From the NCBI GenBank assembly GCA_902581795.1, contig CACHPL010000002.1:1-64000 (forward strand): a DNA stretch of 64,000 nt. The letters are read 5' to 3'. Source of the DNA: an uncultured Pelagibacteraceae bacterium (GTDB lineage Bacteria > Pseudomonadota > Alphaproteobacteria > Pelagibacterales > Pelagibacteraceae). The position numbers and the translations under genes are program-made. Positions 17,923 through 26,415 of the stretch are shown here, one piece after another; position 1 is the first letter of the stretch; each line of letters opens with the position of its first letter. Below the pieces are notes generated by a model that saw nothing but the letters and a program-made list of their open reading frames with translations, ran no database searches and was not told the origin of the DNA.

Positions 17923-17926
17923 ACAT

Positions 17927-18949
17927 ATGAAACAAGATTTAGTTATAGTAAATAATGAAAAATGTTTTCGGATTAATAATAAATTATATTGTCAAAATAT
18001 TGAAATAAAACTTTTATCAGAGGATTTAAAAAAATATTTTGATCTTAGATTTATTCTTAGAAATTCTAAAGTAAAGCCTGTACATCAATTAAACCAAGAT
18101 AACATAAAAATTGCTTCGAACATCGGCTCTTTCTTATACAATATTTTAATTTACACTTTAAAAAGAAATACTAAATTTTTATTAATTTCAATTACTCCTT
18201 ACACATTTTTATCATTTCTAATTCTCTTTCTATTTAGAAAAAAAATTTATTTATATTTAAGAAGTGATGGTCAAAAAGAAACAAAGCACATTTTTGGTAA
18301 AAAATTTTTATTTATTTATAATTTAATGCAATTTCTTATGATCAAAGGTTCGAAGTTAATTGTAGTAAACAATGAGATAGTGAAAAATAGAAATTTTTCT
18401 ATTGTTCAACCATCGTCTTTAGATAAAAGCTGGACTAATAATGTTACAAATCCAAATTTAAATAAAATAACACTACTATATGTTGGAAGGCTTAAAATAG
18501 AAAAAGGCATTTATTCATTAATAAATATATTTTCAAAATTTGTTAAAAATAAATCTAATTCAACGTTAACTATGATCGGCCATGGGGATAAAATATTGAA
18601 TCTTCCACCTGAAATCAATTTACTTGAGCCTACCGCAAATAAGAATGATTTAATAAATATTTATGACCACCATAATTTATTAATTTTACCATCTTTTACC
18701 GAAGGTTATCCAAGGGTAATTTTAGAAAGCCTGTCTAGAAGAAGACCAGTGCTTATATTTGATGAAATATCTCATGTAAAAAAAGATTTTTATGGAGTCT
18801 ATGTATGCAAGAGAAATGAAAAAAGTTTTACCGAAGCTGTTGAATATATTTTTAAAAATTATAATTCTATTAAATTTGAATTAGAAAAAAATAAACTACC
18901 CACAAGAGAAGATTTTGCTTTGCAACTAAGCAAATTGATTAATTCTTAA
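17927..18949 (+). CDS. Family 4 (GT-B) glycosyltransferase
   Basis: 340 residues. The C-terminal Rossmann domain shows LLYVGRLKIEKGIYSLI, TMIGHG, LLILPSFTEGYPRVILE (the E-x7-E donor site) and RRPVLIF. The N-terminal domain is short and divergent, with a hydrophobic segment (FLLISITPYTFLSFLILFLF, ~80-100) that may contact the membrane. Its 3' end overlaps the convergent ligase gene by 11 bases, and this is the last + strand gene of the island. Confidence 0.85.
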   Translation: MKQDLVIVNNEKCFRINNKLYCQNIEIKLLSEDLKKYFDLRFILRNSKVKPVHQLNQDNIKIASNIGSFLYNILIYTLKRNTKFLLISITPYTFLSFLILFLFRKKIYLYLRSDGQKETKHIFGKKFLFIYNLMQFLMIKGSKLIVVNNEIVKNRNFSIVQPSSLDKSWTNNVTNPNLNKITLLYVGRLKIEKGIYSLINIFSKFVKNKSNSTLTMIGHGDKILNLPPEINLLEPTANKNDLINIYDHHNLLILPSFTEGYPRVILESLSRRRPVLIFDEISHVKKDFYGVYVCKRNEKSFTEAVEYIFKNYNSIKFELEKNKLPTREDFALQLSKLINS

Positions 18950-20342
18950 TTTTATAATTAGTTTTTAAATTAATTATTAAACCAATCAACATAAATATAT
19001 ATGCCGAATTATATGTTGAAAAAAAGTTGCCCGTACTCTTGAATGGAAAAAATTCTAAAAGTAAACTAAAAAAAATTGAATAAAAAATTAAATTACCTAT
19101 AACTTTCTTATTTTTAATATTGAAAATTTCCTTAATTTTAATTAATAAAATAAAAAATACCGAAACAATTATTAATAAAGTTCCTATTAATCCCCCGTCA
19201 TTAAGTAGCTCTAAATAATAATTATGAGTATGACTCTCGCAAACCCTACCAGGAATTTTAGCCTTTTCCCTACACTTAATTCTAAATGATTTTATACCAT
19301 GGCCAGTAAATGGTTTATCTAACCAAGTCTCCACAGCTGTTGTCCAAATAGCTCTATGCCCGCTTCCAAGTGGAAGTGGCACTTCCATACCTTTAAAATT
19401 TTTCTTTTTCCAAAAACTATAATTAAATTTTTCTCCCTCACCTGTACCTTGGGTAAGGTTGTCTTGGTCCATTTTTTTAAAGATGCTTGAATAATCTTTA
19501 TTTACTTCATCTAAAAAAAAATATTTTGATCCAGGAATTAAAGAACTTGAAAGATTATCATAAAAACTTAACCAATATTCTTTATAAATTTTATTGAAAT
19601 TTATAACGGTTAAAAAAACTAAGCAAAATATAATTAGGCCGGATAAAAAGTGTAATCTAACTCCTTTAGCTAGAATAGATCCTAATAGTAAGAAAATTGC
19701 AAAAATAATCAAAGGACTTCTGTTTCCAGAAAATATCACAGACAATGAAAATAGTAAAAAAGCTAAAGAAAAATAAAATAATATTTTTTTATTACTTCTT
19801 AAAAAAAAGGGTATAGAAAAAATGCCTAAACATGCAAATCTTTGTATATATCCTCCCGCAATTAGCTCTTCCCCAAATAATCCAGGGTTATGATATCTTG
19901 GAAGATCAATACCAAATATATTTTTGTTAAATACTTCATCACTTAAAACTGTAATGCTGACTAATATAGAAAATATTAGACAAGAAAAAATAAAAAATTT
20001 TATATTGATGTCATTCTTTTTAATCATACAGCTTAAAACAAGAACTAAGATCAAGTACCTTAAATATAAAATTGATCTAGTAATATTTGTATTTTCTTTA
20101 TATTGAAAAAAATCAAGCAGTGTTGAAAAAATAATAAAAAAGAAAAAAAGCAAAATAGAAATTAAATAAATATTTTTTTCAACTTTAAAAATATCTTTTT
20201 TGTAAAATAAAACTCCAATTATACAAATTAAAAATATATTAATATTAATTGCTGCGTTTCCCATTACAAAGGTAGCGGGAAATAAATAAATCAAAAAGTT
20301 TAGCAAATGTTTTTGATAGTTTTCCAAGTATATTGATTTCAT
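18939..20342 (-). CDS. O-antigen ligase/polymerase (Wzy/WaaL-type membrane protein)
   Basis: 467 residues with about ten to twelve hydrophobic helices and one large extracytoplasmic loop. The signature CESHTHNYYLELLNDGGLIG (residues 364-383) is the Wzy_C/WaaL region with its conserved histidines. It would polymerise repeat units or ligate the glycan to its lipid anchor in the periplasm. Sequence alone does not separate ligase from polymerase. It lies 10 bases after a glycosyltransferase gene on the same strand. Confidence 0.8.
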   Translation of the reverse strand: MKSIYLENYQKHLLNFLIYLFPATFVMGNAAININIFLICIIGVLFYKKDIFKVEKNIYLISILLFFFFIIFSTLLDFFQYKENTNITRSILYLRYLILVLVLSCMIKKNDINIKFFIFSCLIFSILVSITVLSDEVFNKNIFGIDLPRYHNPGLFGEELIAGGYIQRFACLGIFSIPFFLRSNKKILFYFSLAFLLFSLSVIFSGNRSPLIIFAIFLLLGSILAKGVRLHFLSGLIIFCLVFLTVINFNKIYKEYWLSFYDNLSSSLIPGSKYFFLDEVNKDYSSIFKKMDQDNLTQGTGEGEKFNYSFWKKKNFKGMEVPLPLGSGHRAIWTTAVETWLDKPFTGHGIKSFRIKCREKAKIPGRVCESHTHNYYLELLNDGGLIGTLLIIVSVFFILLIKIKEIFNIKNKKVIGNLIFYSIFFSLLLEFFPFKSTGNFFSTYNSAYIFMLIGLIINLKTNYKIKN

Positions 20343-20352
20343 CTGGAGAAGG

Positions 20353-21504
20353 TTACTTTAGATAGTTACCATAAATTTTATTGAAATTAAATCTATTTTT
20401 TAAAACTTTAAAACTATTATTTGAAATAGTATTTGATACTTTTTTATTTTCAATTAACTTATATATTTTTGACAAGATCTCTTTATCATTTTTATAAGTA
20501 AGTACCTCTTTACCTTTGACTAAATTTTCAGGACATGATTTCAAGCTTGCAACACAGGGAAGACCAAAACTAATATAGGTGAAAACTTTTGTTTGGATAC
20601 CTGTTGCAGTTTTTAAATTTGAAATTCCACAAATACTTTTTTTGATAAGATTATCTAGTTTTTTTACAGGACCATGAACTCTTACGTTTTTTTTTAAGCT
20701 TAAATAGAGTTTATCGAGAGGATTAATTTCACCTACTATGTTAAACTCGATTTGAGGATATTTTTTATTAATTATAGGCAATATATTCTTACAAAAATCA
20801 TAACAAGCTAATTTGTTTGGTAAATAGTTTATATTTCCTACAAATAAAATCTTATAATTGCTTTTTTTAAACTTAAATAATTTCTTTTCTTGATTTGTAG
20901 AATTTTGAATTAATGATATTTTTTTATTACTAAGATTTTTTTTTGCTTCTTCAACCTCTTTTTTTGAAATTAAAATTATTTTATCGAATAAATCCAAAAT
21001 TTCCTTTTCATAATATTTGATAAGATTTTTTTCTAGAAAATATAAATATTTAAGAGGATTAAAAATAGAAATTTCTTTTATAGTTTGATCATAATTTAAT
21101 GATATTAAATCTGTCATTTCCAAGATTTTTTTACCTTGATAATATTTTGGCATATATTGAGCAGATCTAGTTTGATGAAATATAATTGCATCATACTTAT
21201 TTTCATTAGTATTTATAAAATTTAACATTTCTTTTGAAAAAAAATAACCATTTTGCATTGGTTTTAAATTAATAATGCTTACAAAAATATTAACTATTCG
21301 ACGAAAAAAATTTATTTCAAAAGTATTAATATTATTAAAAAATTTAAGTTTTATGATTTTCTTAAAATCATTTTTTGCTATGCACACTACATCAATTTTA
21401 TTTTTTTTTGATAAAAATTTTGCAATATCTAAAATTCTCTTTTTTCCACCATCAAAACTTCCAGAAACTAAATTTTTACAGGAAACAATAAGTATTTTTT
21501 GCAT
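20353..21504 (-). CDS. Family 4 glycosyltransferase
   Basis: 383 residues, GT-B fold. The N-terminal part (ILIVSCKNLVSGSFDGGKKR) is the acceptor domain. The C-terminal domain shows LFVGNINYLPN, FNIVGE and GIQTKVFTYISFGLPCVAS, the donor-site segment. It resembles the Glyco_trans_1_4-type proteins common in capsule loci. It is transcribed together with the O-antigen ligase (10-base gap). Confidence 0.85.
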   Translation of the reverse strand: MQKILIVSCKNLVSGSFDGGKKRILDIAKFLSKKNKIDVVCIAKNDFKKIIKLKFFNNINTFEINFFRRIVNIFVSIINLKPMQNGYFFSKEMLNFINTNENKYDAIIFHQTRSAQYMPKYYQGKKILEMTDLISLNYDQTIKEISIFNPLKYLYFLEKNLIKYYEKEILDLFDKIILISKKEVEEAKKNLSNKKISLIQNSTNQEKKLFKFKKSNYKILFVGNINYLPNKLACYDFCKNILPIINKKYPQIEFNIVGEINPLDKLYLSLKKNVRVHGPVKKLDNLIKKSICGISNLKTATGIQTKVFTYISFGLPCVASLKSCPENLVKGKEVLTYKNDKEILSKIYKLIENKKVSNTISNNSFKVLKNRFNFNKIYGNYLK

Positions 21505-21552
21505 TATGTTAATATGTTATACCAAATAATTATTTAAAAAAAAATTCTTATT

Positions 21553-21627
21553 GGGCGTGTAGTTCAATGGTAGAACGCTACGTTGACATCGTAGAGGCCA
21601 TAAGTTCGATTCTTATCACGCCCACCA
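21553..21627 (+). tRNA. tRNA-Val (anticodon GAC)
   Basis: A complete cloverleaf is readable. Acceptor GGGCGTG (21553-21559) pairs with CACGCCC (21617-21623); the D-arm stem is GTTC/GAAC. The anticodon stem CTACG/CGTAG encloses TTGACAT, with GAC at 21585-21587, and the T arm is ATAAG-TTCGATT-CTTAT. The discriminator A and CCA (21625-21627) are encoded. It stands alone in the island between two - strand sugar genes and points toward the 5S gene. Confidence 0.95.
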
Positions 21628-21633
21628 TTGTTA

Positions 21634-21666
21634 TTAAAATTAATTTAATTTTAAATAATTTTTTTT
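21634..21666 (+). terminator. Possible weak terminator after tRNA-Val
   Basis: A 9-bp A/T-only inverted repeat (21634-21642 with 21646-21654, 3-base loop) is followed by a T-rich run to 21666. It overlaps the end of the convergent epimerase gene. With no G/C pairs the stem is weak, and such palindromes arise by chance in sequence this A+T rich. Confidence 0.3.
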
Positions 21667-22544
21667 AATCCTTCTTTAATTTTGATAGTATTACCAAAAC
21701 CAATTTTTTTTATTTTCTTTATATCTGCACAACTATAATTTGCGTCGCCTTTATTTTTTTTCCCTTTCATTGATTTACCTTTTCCAATTATTTCAATAAT
21801 AATTTTAGCTAAATCTTTTATTTTAGTTGTTACTCCACTTCCTATGTTGAAAGTACCTACTTTTTTTAGCTTATTTAAAATATAATAAGCTTTACAAATA
21901 TCTTCTATGTAAACAAAATCTCTAGATTGATTTCCCCCATTATTAAGTTTTAGATAACCGTTTTTTTTTGCATTTGATATGAACTTTGGAACTACAGCTG
22001 CATATTGACTGTTGCTTTTTTGTCTTAGACCATAAGCATTAAAACATCTTAAAATTATTGCGTTTATTTTTTTTCTTTCCAAATAAAAATTGATCATATC
22101 CTCCCCAATTTTTTTCGAAATTGAATAAGGAGAATTGGGTACAGTTTTACTTTCCTCTTTAAATTTATTTTTTGAATCCAAGGGGTAAATCGCACATGAA
22201 GAAGCAAATAGAAGTTTTTTTTTAAATTTAACACAAGATTCAACAACTCTTGAAGTTCCTAAAATGTTATTTTCAAAAGTTTTAGTAGGATTATTCATTG
22301 AGCTTTGGACCTCTATTTTAGCAGCTAAATGAAATATTGAATCGTATTTTTGAATAATTTTATTTAACGATTTTCCATGAACAATATCTTCGAAATAAAA
22401 AGTATTTTTTTTAGAAATATTATTTTTATCACCATTTGATAAATTATCTAATATTCCGATTTTATAATTTTTATATGCTAAATAATTTGCCAAATGATGG
22501 CCAATAAATCCTGCACCACCAATTATCAGGGCTTTTTTTTTCAT
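21651..22544 (-). CDS. NAD-dependent UDP-sugar epimerase (GalE/WbpP-like)
   Basis: 297 residues, an extended SDR. It has IIGGAGFIGHHLANYL, HLAAKIEVQSSMNNP, FASSCAIYP, the SPYSISKK catalytic Y-x-x-x-K, RCFNAYG and RDFVYIEDI. This set fits UDP-glucose/UDP-GlcNAc 4-epimerases and their relatives. The product is likely the galacto-epimer feeding the polysaccharide. It is the gene nearest the 5S locus and is read away from it. Confidence 0.83.
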   Translation of the reverse strand: MKKKALIIGGAGFIGHHLANYLAYKNYKIGILDNLSNGDKNNISKKNTFYFEDIVHGKSLNKIIQKYDSIFHLAAKIEVQSSMNNPTKTFENNILGTSRVVESCVKFKKKLLFASSCAIYPLDSKNKFKEESKTVPNSPYSISKKIGEDMINFYLERKKINAIILRCFNAYGLRQKSNSQYAAVVPKFISNAKKNGYLKLNNGGNQSRDFVYIEDICKAYYILNKLKKVGTFNIGSGVTTKIKDLAKIIIEIIGKGKSMKGKKNKGDANYSCADIKKIKKIGFGNTIKIKEGLKKII

Positions 22545-22625
22545 AAATATTTATTTGATCATTTTTTTAGCATTTTTTTTAGTTTTTATCTAATATTCCC
22601 TCACTAGATTAAATTTTTTCATCTA

Positions 22626-22654
22626 TTTACAATTCCAATTAAAAATATTATAAG
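22626..22654 (+). promoter_or_regulatory. Likely sigma-70 promoter of the 5S rRNA gene
   Basis: A -35 box TTTACA (22626-22631) and a -10 box TATAAG (22649-22654) are separated by exactly 17 bases. Each matches five of six consensus positions. Initiation 6-7 bases after the -10 box falls at about 22660, the first base of 5S. This is what an rRNA gene cut off from the 16S-23S promoter would need. A/T-rich background makes chance matches common, but the geometry is good. Confidence 0.55.
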
Positions 22655-22659
22655 TTTTT

Positions 22660-22775
22660 GCCTGGTGATTATTGCGAAGGGGTCATACCCGATCCCATTC
22701 CGAACTCGGAAGTCAAGCCCTTCAGCGCCGATGGTACTTTATCTTAAGATATGGGAGAGTAGGACGTTGCCAGGC
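22660..22775 (+). rRNA. rrf: 5S ribosomal RNA
   Basis: A 116-base 5S gene. The ends GCCTGG and CCAGGC pair as helix I. The internal blocks CCCGATCCCATTCCGAACTC and GAAGTCAAGCCC form the conserved loop B/helix III region, followed by GCGCCGATGGTA and GGGAGAGTAGGACG. No 23S sequence precedes it in the 22.6 kb upstream. In SAR11 genomes a hypervariable island separates the two, which fits this layout. Confidence 0.95.
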
Positions 22776-22783
22776 TAATATTT

Positions 22784-22909
22784 ATGAAAATAGCTAGTTC
22801 ATTAAAATCGCTCAAAAAAAGAGACCTTGATTCTAAGTTAGTTAGAAGAAGAGGCAAAGTTTACGTCATCAATAAGAAGAAACCAAAATTTAAAGCTAGA
22901 CAAGGCTGA
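22784..22909 (+). CDS. rpmJ: 50S ribosomal protein L36, zinc-free type
   Basis: A 41-residue basic protein, [19 protein letters not shown]... ending KPKFKARQG, typical of the YkgO-like L36 paralogue found in alphaproteobacteria. It has no cysteines, so the zinc knuckle is absent. The ATG is 8 bases after the 3' end of 5S, with no room for a separate promoter, so it is probably made by read-through of the 5S transcript. Confidence 0.9.
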   Translation: MKIASSLKSLKKRDLDSKLVRRRGKVYVINKKKPKFKARQG

Positions 22910-22918
22910 GTTTTTTTA

Positions 22919-23998
22919 ATGAACGTAGGGTCAACAAAAGAGATTAATCCAGAAAAAAGAATTTCAATAACTCCTGATACATCTAAAAGTTATAAAAATT
23001 TAGGATTAAATGTATTCATAGAAAAAGGATATGGAGAAAGTTTAGGTTATAGTGACAAAGATTATAAAGATACCGGAGCTGAAATTTTTAACAGTTCTGA
23101 TGAAGTTTTAGCTAAATCGAACCTTATTTGTAAAGTTAATTTTCTAACTGAAAAAGAACTTAATTTGATGAATGAGAATTCATATTTAATTGTGTCAAAT
23201 TATAATCCTGAAAAAGAAAAAAAATTTATAAAAAATAAAACTAAGATTTTTGCATTGAATTTACTTCCAAGGATCACAAGAGCACAATCAATGGATGTCC
23301 TATCTTCTCAGGCAAATCTAGCTGGTTATAGAGCTGTGATAGAATCAATTTATGAATATCAAAAAGCTGTACCTATGATGATGACAGCAGCCGGAACAGT
23401 CCCTGCTGCAAAGGTTTTGATTGTTGGAGCAGGGGTAGCTGGACTCCAGGCAATTGCGACCGCTAAAAGGTTAGGGGCTATAGTTTCTGCTACTGATGTG
23501 AGGATTACAGCTAAAGAACAGGTTGAAAGTTTAGGTGGAAAATTTTTAACAGTAGAAGGTTCTGAAGATTTAGAGACAAAAGGTGGTTACGCTAAAGAAG
23601 CAAGCGAGGATTTTAAAAAGAAACAAGCAGAAATGTTAGAAAATGCAGTTTCAAAAAGTGATATTATTATTTGTACAGCTTTAATACCTGGAAGACCTGC
23701 ACCAAGAATTATAACAGAAAAAATGATAGAAAAGATGAAATCTGGATCTGTTATTTTTGACCTAGCAGTTGCCCAAGGTGGGAATGCAGCTTACTCTGAA
23801 GTAGATAAAATTGTTAAAAAAAATGGAACAAAAATAATTGGAATATCCAATGTAATGAACAAATTACCTTTAACAGCGTCAAATTTATATGCAAAAAATT
23901 TATTTAGTTTTGTTAGAAATCTTTATAGTAGAGAAAAAAAACAATTTGTTATTAATCTTGAAGATGAAATTATTAAAAACACTTTGTTAAAGGAGTAG
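22919..23998 (+). CDS. pntA: NAD(P) transhydrogenase subunit alpha, part 1 (soluble NAD(H)-binding domain I)
   Basis: 359 residues forming only domain I of the proton-translocating transhydrogenase, which moves hydride from NADH to NADP+ using the proton gradient. An N-terminal alanine-dehydrogenase-like domain (PEKRISITPD) precedes the QANLAGYRAV segment and the NAD site VGAGVAGLQAIATAKRLGA. As in other alphaproteobacteria the alpha chain is split; the membrane part is the next gene, 7 bases on. Confidence 0.92.
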   Translation: MNVGSTKEINPEKRISITPDTSKSYKNLGLNVFIEKGYGESLGYSDKDYKDTGAEIFNSSDEVLAKSNLICKVNFLTEKELNLMNENSYLIVSNYNPEKEKKFIKNKTKIFALNLLPRITRAQSMDVLSSQANLAGYRAVIESIYEYQKAVPMMMTAAGTVPAAKVLIVGAGVAGLQAIATAKRLGAIVSATDVRITAKEQVESLGGKFLTVEGSEDLETKGGYAKEASEDFKKKQAEMLENAVSKSDIIICTALIPGRPAPRIITEKMIEKMKSGSVIFDLAVAQGGNAAYSEVDKIVKKNGTKIIGISNVMNKLPLTASNLYAKNLFSFVRNLYSREKKQFVINLEDEIIKNTLLKE

Positions 23999-24005
23999 AA
24001 TTATT

Positions 24006-24314
24006 ATGGAAATAGATCCGTTTATATTTAGATTTAGTATTTTTATTTTAGCAATTTTCGTAGGTTATTATGTTGTTTGGAGTGTTACGCCTTCCCTTCA
24101 TACTCCTTTAATGTCTGTAACTAATGCAATTTCATCAGTAATTATTGTTGGAGCAATTATAGCTGCTTTAGCAGGCTCATCAGAAAACATTTTTGAAATA
24201 TCAAATATATTTGGATTTTTAGCCATAGTTTTAGCCGCAGTAAATATATTTGGTGGATTTTTAGTAACTCAAAGAATGCTTCAAATGTACAAGAAAAAGA
24301 AGAAAAATAAATAA
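24006..24314 (+). CDS. pntAB: NAD(P) transhydrogenase subunit alpha, part 2 (membrane segment)
   Basis: 102 residues with three to four hydrophobic helices and a basic tail (MYKKKKKNK). This is the membrane portion of the alpha subunit that in many other bacteria is fused to domain I. A good ribosome site, AAAGGAG, lies upstream, partly inside the end of the previous gene. The TAATG overlap with pntB couples their translation. Confidence 0.9.
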   Translation: MEIDPFIFRFSIFILAIFVGYYVVWSVTPSLHTPLMSVTNAISSVIIVGAIIAALAGSSENIFEISNIFGFLAIVLAAVNIFGGFLVTQRMLQMYKKKKKNK

Positions 24315-25711
24315 TGATATCAGCAAACTTATCAGCAATATTTTATTTAATTTCTGGAATACTTTTTATTCTTGCGCTCAGAGGTCTTTCTTCACCTGAA
24401 ACATCTAGACAAGGAAATCTTTTCGGAATTTTAGGAATGATAATTGCAATAACTGTTACATTTCTAACAGTAGGTAATTTTTCCACATCAACAATTTATG
24501 TGTTTATATTTTTACTTATTGGTGGAGCGATCGGAGCATTTATTGCTTTTAAAATTCCAATGACTGCGATGCCAGAGTTAGTAGCTGGATTTCATAGTCT
24601 TGTTGGTTTAGCTGCAGTTTTTGTAGCAATATCCGCATTTAAAAACCCACAAGCTTTTAACTTGGGTGTTCCAGGAGATATAAAACTAGCTAGCTTAATC
24701 GAGATGTCAATTGGTGCAGCAGTAGGTGCAATAACTTTTTCTGGTTCAATAATTGCATTTTTAAAACTAAGAGGGATAATGTCAGGATCTCCTATTACTT
24801 TTACTGGCCAACACATTGTTAATTTATTAATTGGAATATCAATTTTTGTATTAATTTATTTTTTATGTAGTTCACAGTCAGAAAGTTTCTTTTGGAGCAT
24901 GATTACAATATCTTTTTTAATTGGTGTTCTTTTAATTATTCCAATTGGAGGAGCAGATATGCCTGTAGTAATTTCAATGTTAAATTCTTATTCAGGTTGG
25001 GCGGCAGCTGGTATTGGTTTTACGTTAGAAAATACAGCATTAATTATCACAGGAGCACTTGTAGGATCATCTGGTGCAATTCTTTCATACATAATGTGTA
25101 AAGGAATGAATAGATCATTTTTTAGTGTGATACTTGGAGGATTTGGGGGAGACGCAAGCGTTAGTAAAGATAAGAAAAAAGATCAAAAGCCAGTTAAAAG
25201 TGGTAATGCAGAAGACGCAGCATTTCTTTTAAAAAATGCATCTTCAGTAATTATTGTGCCAGGATATGGTATGGCAGTTGCACAAGCTCAACATGCATTA
25301 AGGGAGATGGTAGACACTTTAAAGAAAAACGATATTAAAGTTTCTTATGCTGTTCACCCTGTAGCTGGAAGAATGCCTGGACATATGAATGTTTTATTAG
25401 CAGAAGCAAACGTACCATATGATGAGGTATTTGAATTAGATGACATTAATAATGACTTTGCAAATACAGATGTTGCTTTTGTTATAGGTGCTAATGATGT
25501 TACTAACCCTGTCGCAAAAACTGATCCACAGAGCCCAATTTTCGGAATGCCTGTATTAGATGTTGAAAAATGTAAGTCAGTTTTATTTGTTAAAAGAAGT
25601 TTATCCCCAGGGTATGCAGGTGTTGACAATGAACTCTTCTACCGTGAAAATACTATGATGTTATTTGCTGACGCTAAGAAAATGACAGAAGACATAGTTA
25701 AAAATATTTAA
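24314..25711 (+). CDS. pntB: NAD(P) transhydrogenase subunit beta
   Basis: 465 residues. About eight or nine membrane helices (residues 1-265) form the proton channel with the alpha subunit. A linker follows, then the NADP(H)-binding domain III from about 290: IIVPGYGMAVAQAQHALRE, HPVAGRMPGHMNVLLAEA, FVIGANDVTNPVA and VLFVKRSLSPGYAGVDN. It provides NADPH for biosynthesis and redox defence. It is full length. Confidence 0.95.
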   Translation: MISANLSAIFYLISGILFILALRGLSSPETSRQGNLFGILGMIIAITVTFLTVGNFSTSTIYVFIFLLIGGAIGAFIAFKIPMTAMPELVAGFHSLVGLAAVFVAISAFKNPQAFNLGVPGDIKLASLIEMSIGAAVGAITFSGSIIAFLKLRGIMSGSPITFTGQHIVNLLIGISIFVLIYFLCSSQSESFFWSMITISFLIGVLLIIPIGGADMPVVISMLNSYSGWAAAGIGFTLENTALIITGALVGSSGAILSYIMCKGMNRSFFSVILGGFGGDASVSKDKKKDQKPVKSGNAEDAAFLLKNASSVIIVPGYGMAVAQAQHALREMVDTLKKNDIKVSYAVHPVAGRMPGHMNVLLAEANVPYDEVFELDDINNDFANTDVAFVIGANDVTNPVAKTDPQSPIFGMPVLDVEKCKSVLFVKRSLSPGYAGVDNELFYRENTMMLFADAKKMTEDIVKNI

Positions 25712-25713
25712 AA

Positions 25714-26415
25714 ATGCCAAAAACAAAAATCTTTTGTGATATTGCTGACAGTAAGGCAATAAATAAGTTTAATAAAAAATCAATTGTTAATGGTTTTACT
25801 ACTAATCCAAGCTTAATGAGAAAAGCTGGCGCCAAAAGTTATGAAAAATATTCAAAAATTTTACTAAAAATTTGTAAAAAGAAACCAATTTCTCTAGAGG
25901 TTTTTGCAGACAATTTTAAAGATATGGAAAAACAAGCTTTGATAATTAACTCTTGGGGTAAAAATATTTACGTTAAAATCCCTGTAGTAAACAGCAAAGG
26001 AAAATTTACTGGTCAATTAATAAGAAAATTAAACAAAAGAAGAATTAAACTTAATATAACTGCTGTTTACACAATTGCTCAAGTTAAGAAAATCAATAGA
26101 TGTCTTGATAACAAAACTAATTCAATCATTTCAATTTTTTCTGGTCGTATGGCTGATGTTGGTAAAGATCCAGTGCCTATAATTAAAAAAGCTGTACAAA
26201 TGACCAATAAAAAAAATAAGGTTGAAATACTTTGGGCAAGCGTAAGAGAACCATATAACTATATTCAAGCCAAACAATTAGGTTGCCAAATCATCACAAT
26301 GCCACCTAAAATAATTGATAAAGTTTCTAACTTTGGTAAATCATTCGAGAAATTGACCAAAGATACTGTCAAAGCCTTTTTATCTGATAGTAAAAAATCA
26401 AGATTTAAAATTTAA
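25714..26415 (+). CDS. Transaldolase-family protein (short, FSA/TalC-like)
   Basis: 233 residues, a TIM barrel starting KIFCDIADSKAI, with GFTTNPSLMRKAG and IYVKIPVVNSKG; the lysine in VKIPV is the Schiff-base residue of the family. LNITAVYT and ILWASVREP follow. The length fits the short transaldolase/fructose-6-phosphate-aldolase branch. It starts 2 bases after pntB, so it may supply the pentose-phosphate shunt beside NADPH production. The 3' end overlaps the convergent deacetylase gene by 18 bases. Confidence 0.82.
   Translation: MPKTKIFCDIADSKAINKFNKKSIVNGFTTNPSLMRKAGAKSYEKYSKILLKICKKKPISLEVFADNFKDMEKQALIINSWGKNIYVKIPVVNSKGKFTGQLIRKLNKRRIKLNITAVYTIAQVKKINRCLDNKTNSIISIFSGRMADVGKDPVPIIKKAVQMTNKKNKVEILWASVREPYNYIQAKQLGCQIITMPPKIIDKVSNFGKSFEKLTKDTVKAFLSDSKKSRFKI

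Noticed and set aside
21553-21627. Proven att site at tRNA-Val
   Set aside because: No second copy of the tRNA 3' end was seen in the window.
22900-22918. Terminator after rpmJ
   Set aside because: The T-run lacks a preceding stem of more than three pairs.
24592-24816. Antisense gene inside pntB
   Set aside because: A long frame opposite a strongly coding membrane protein; no ribosome site or recognisable family.
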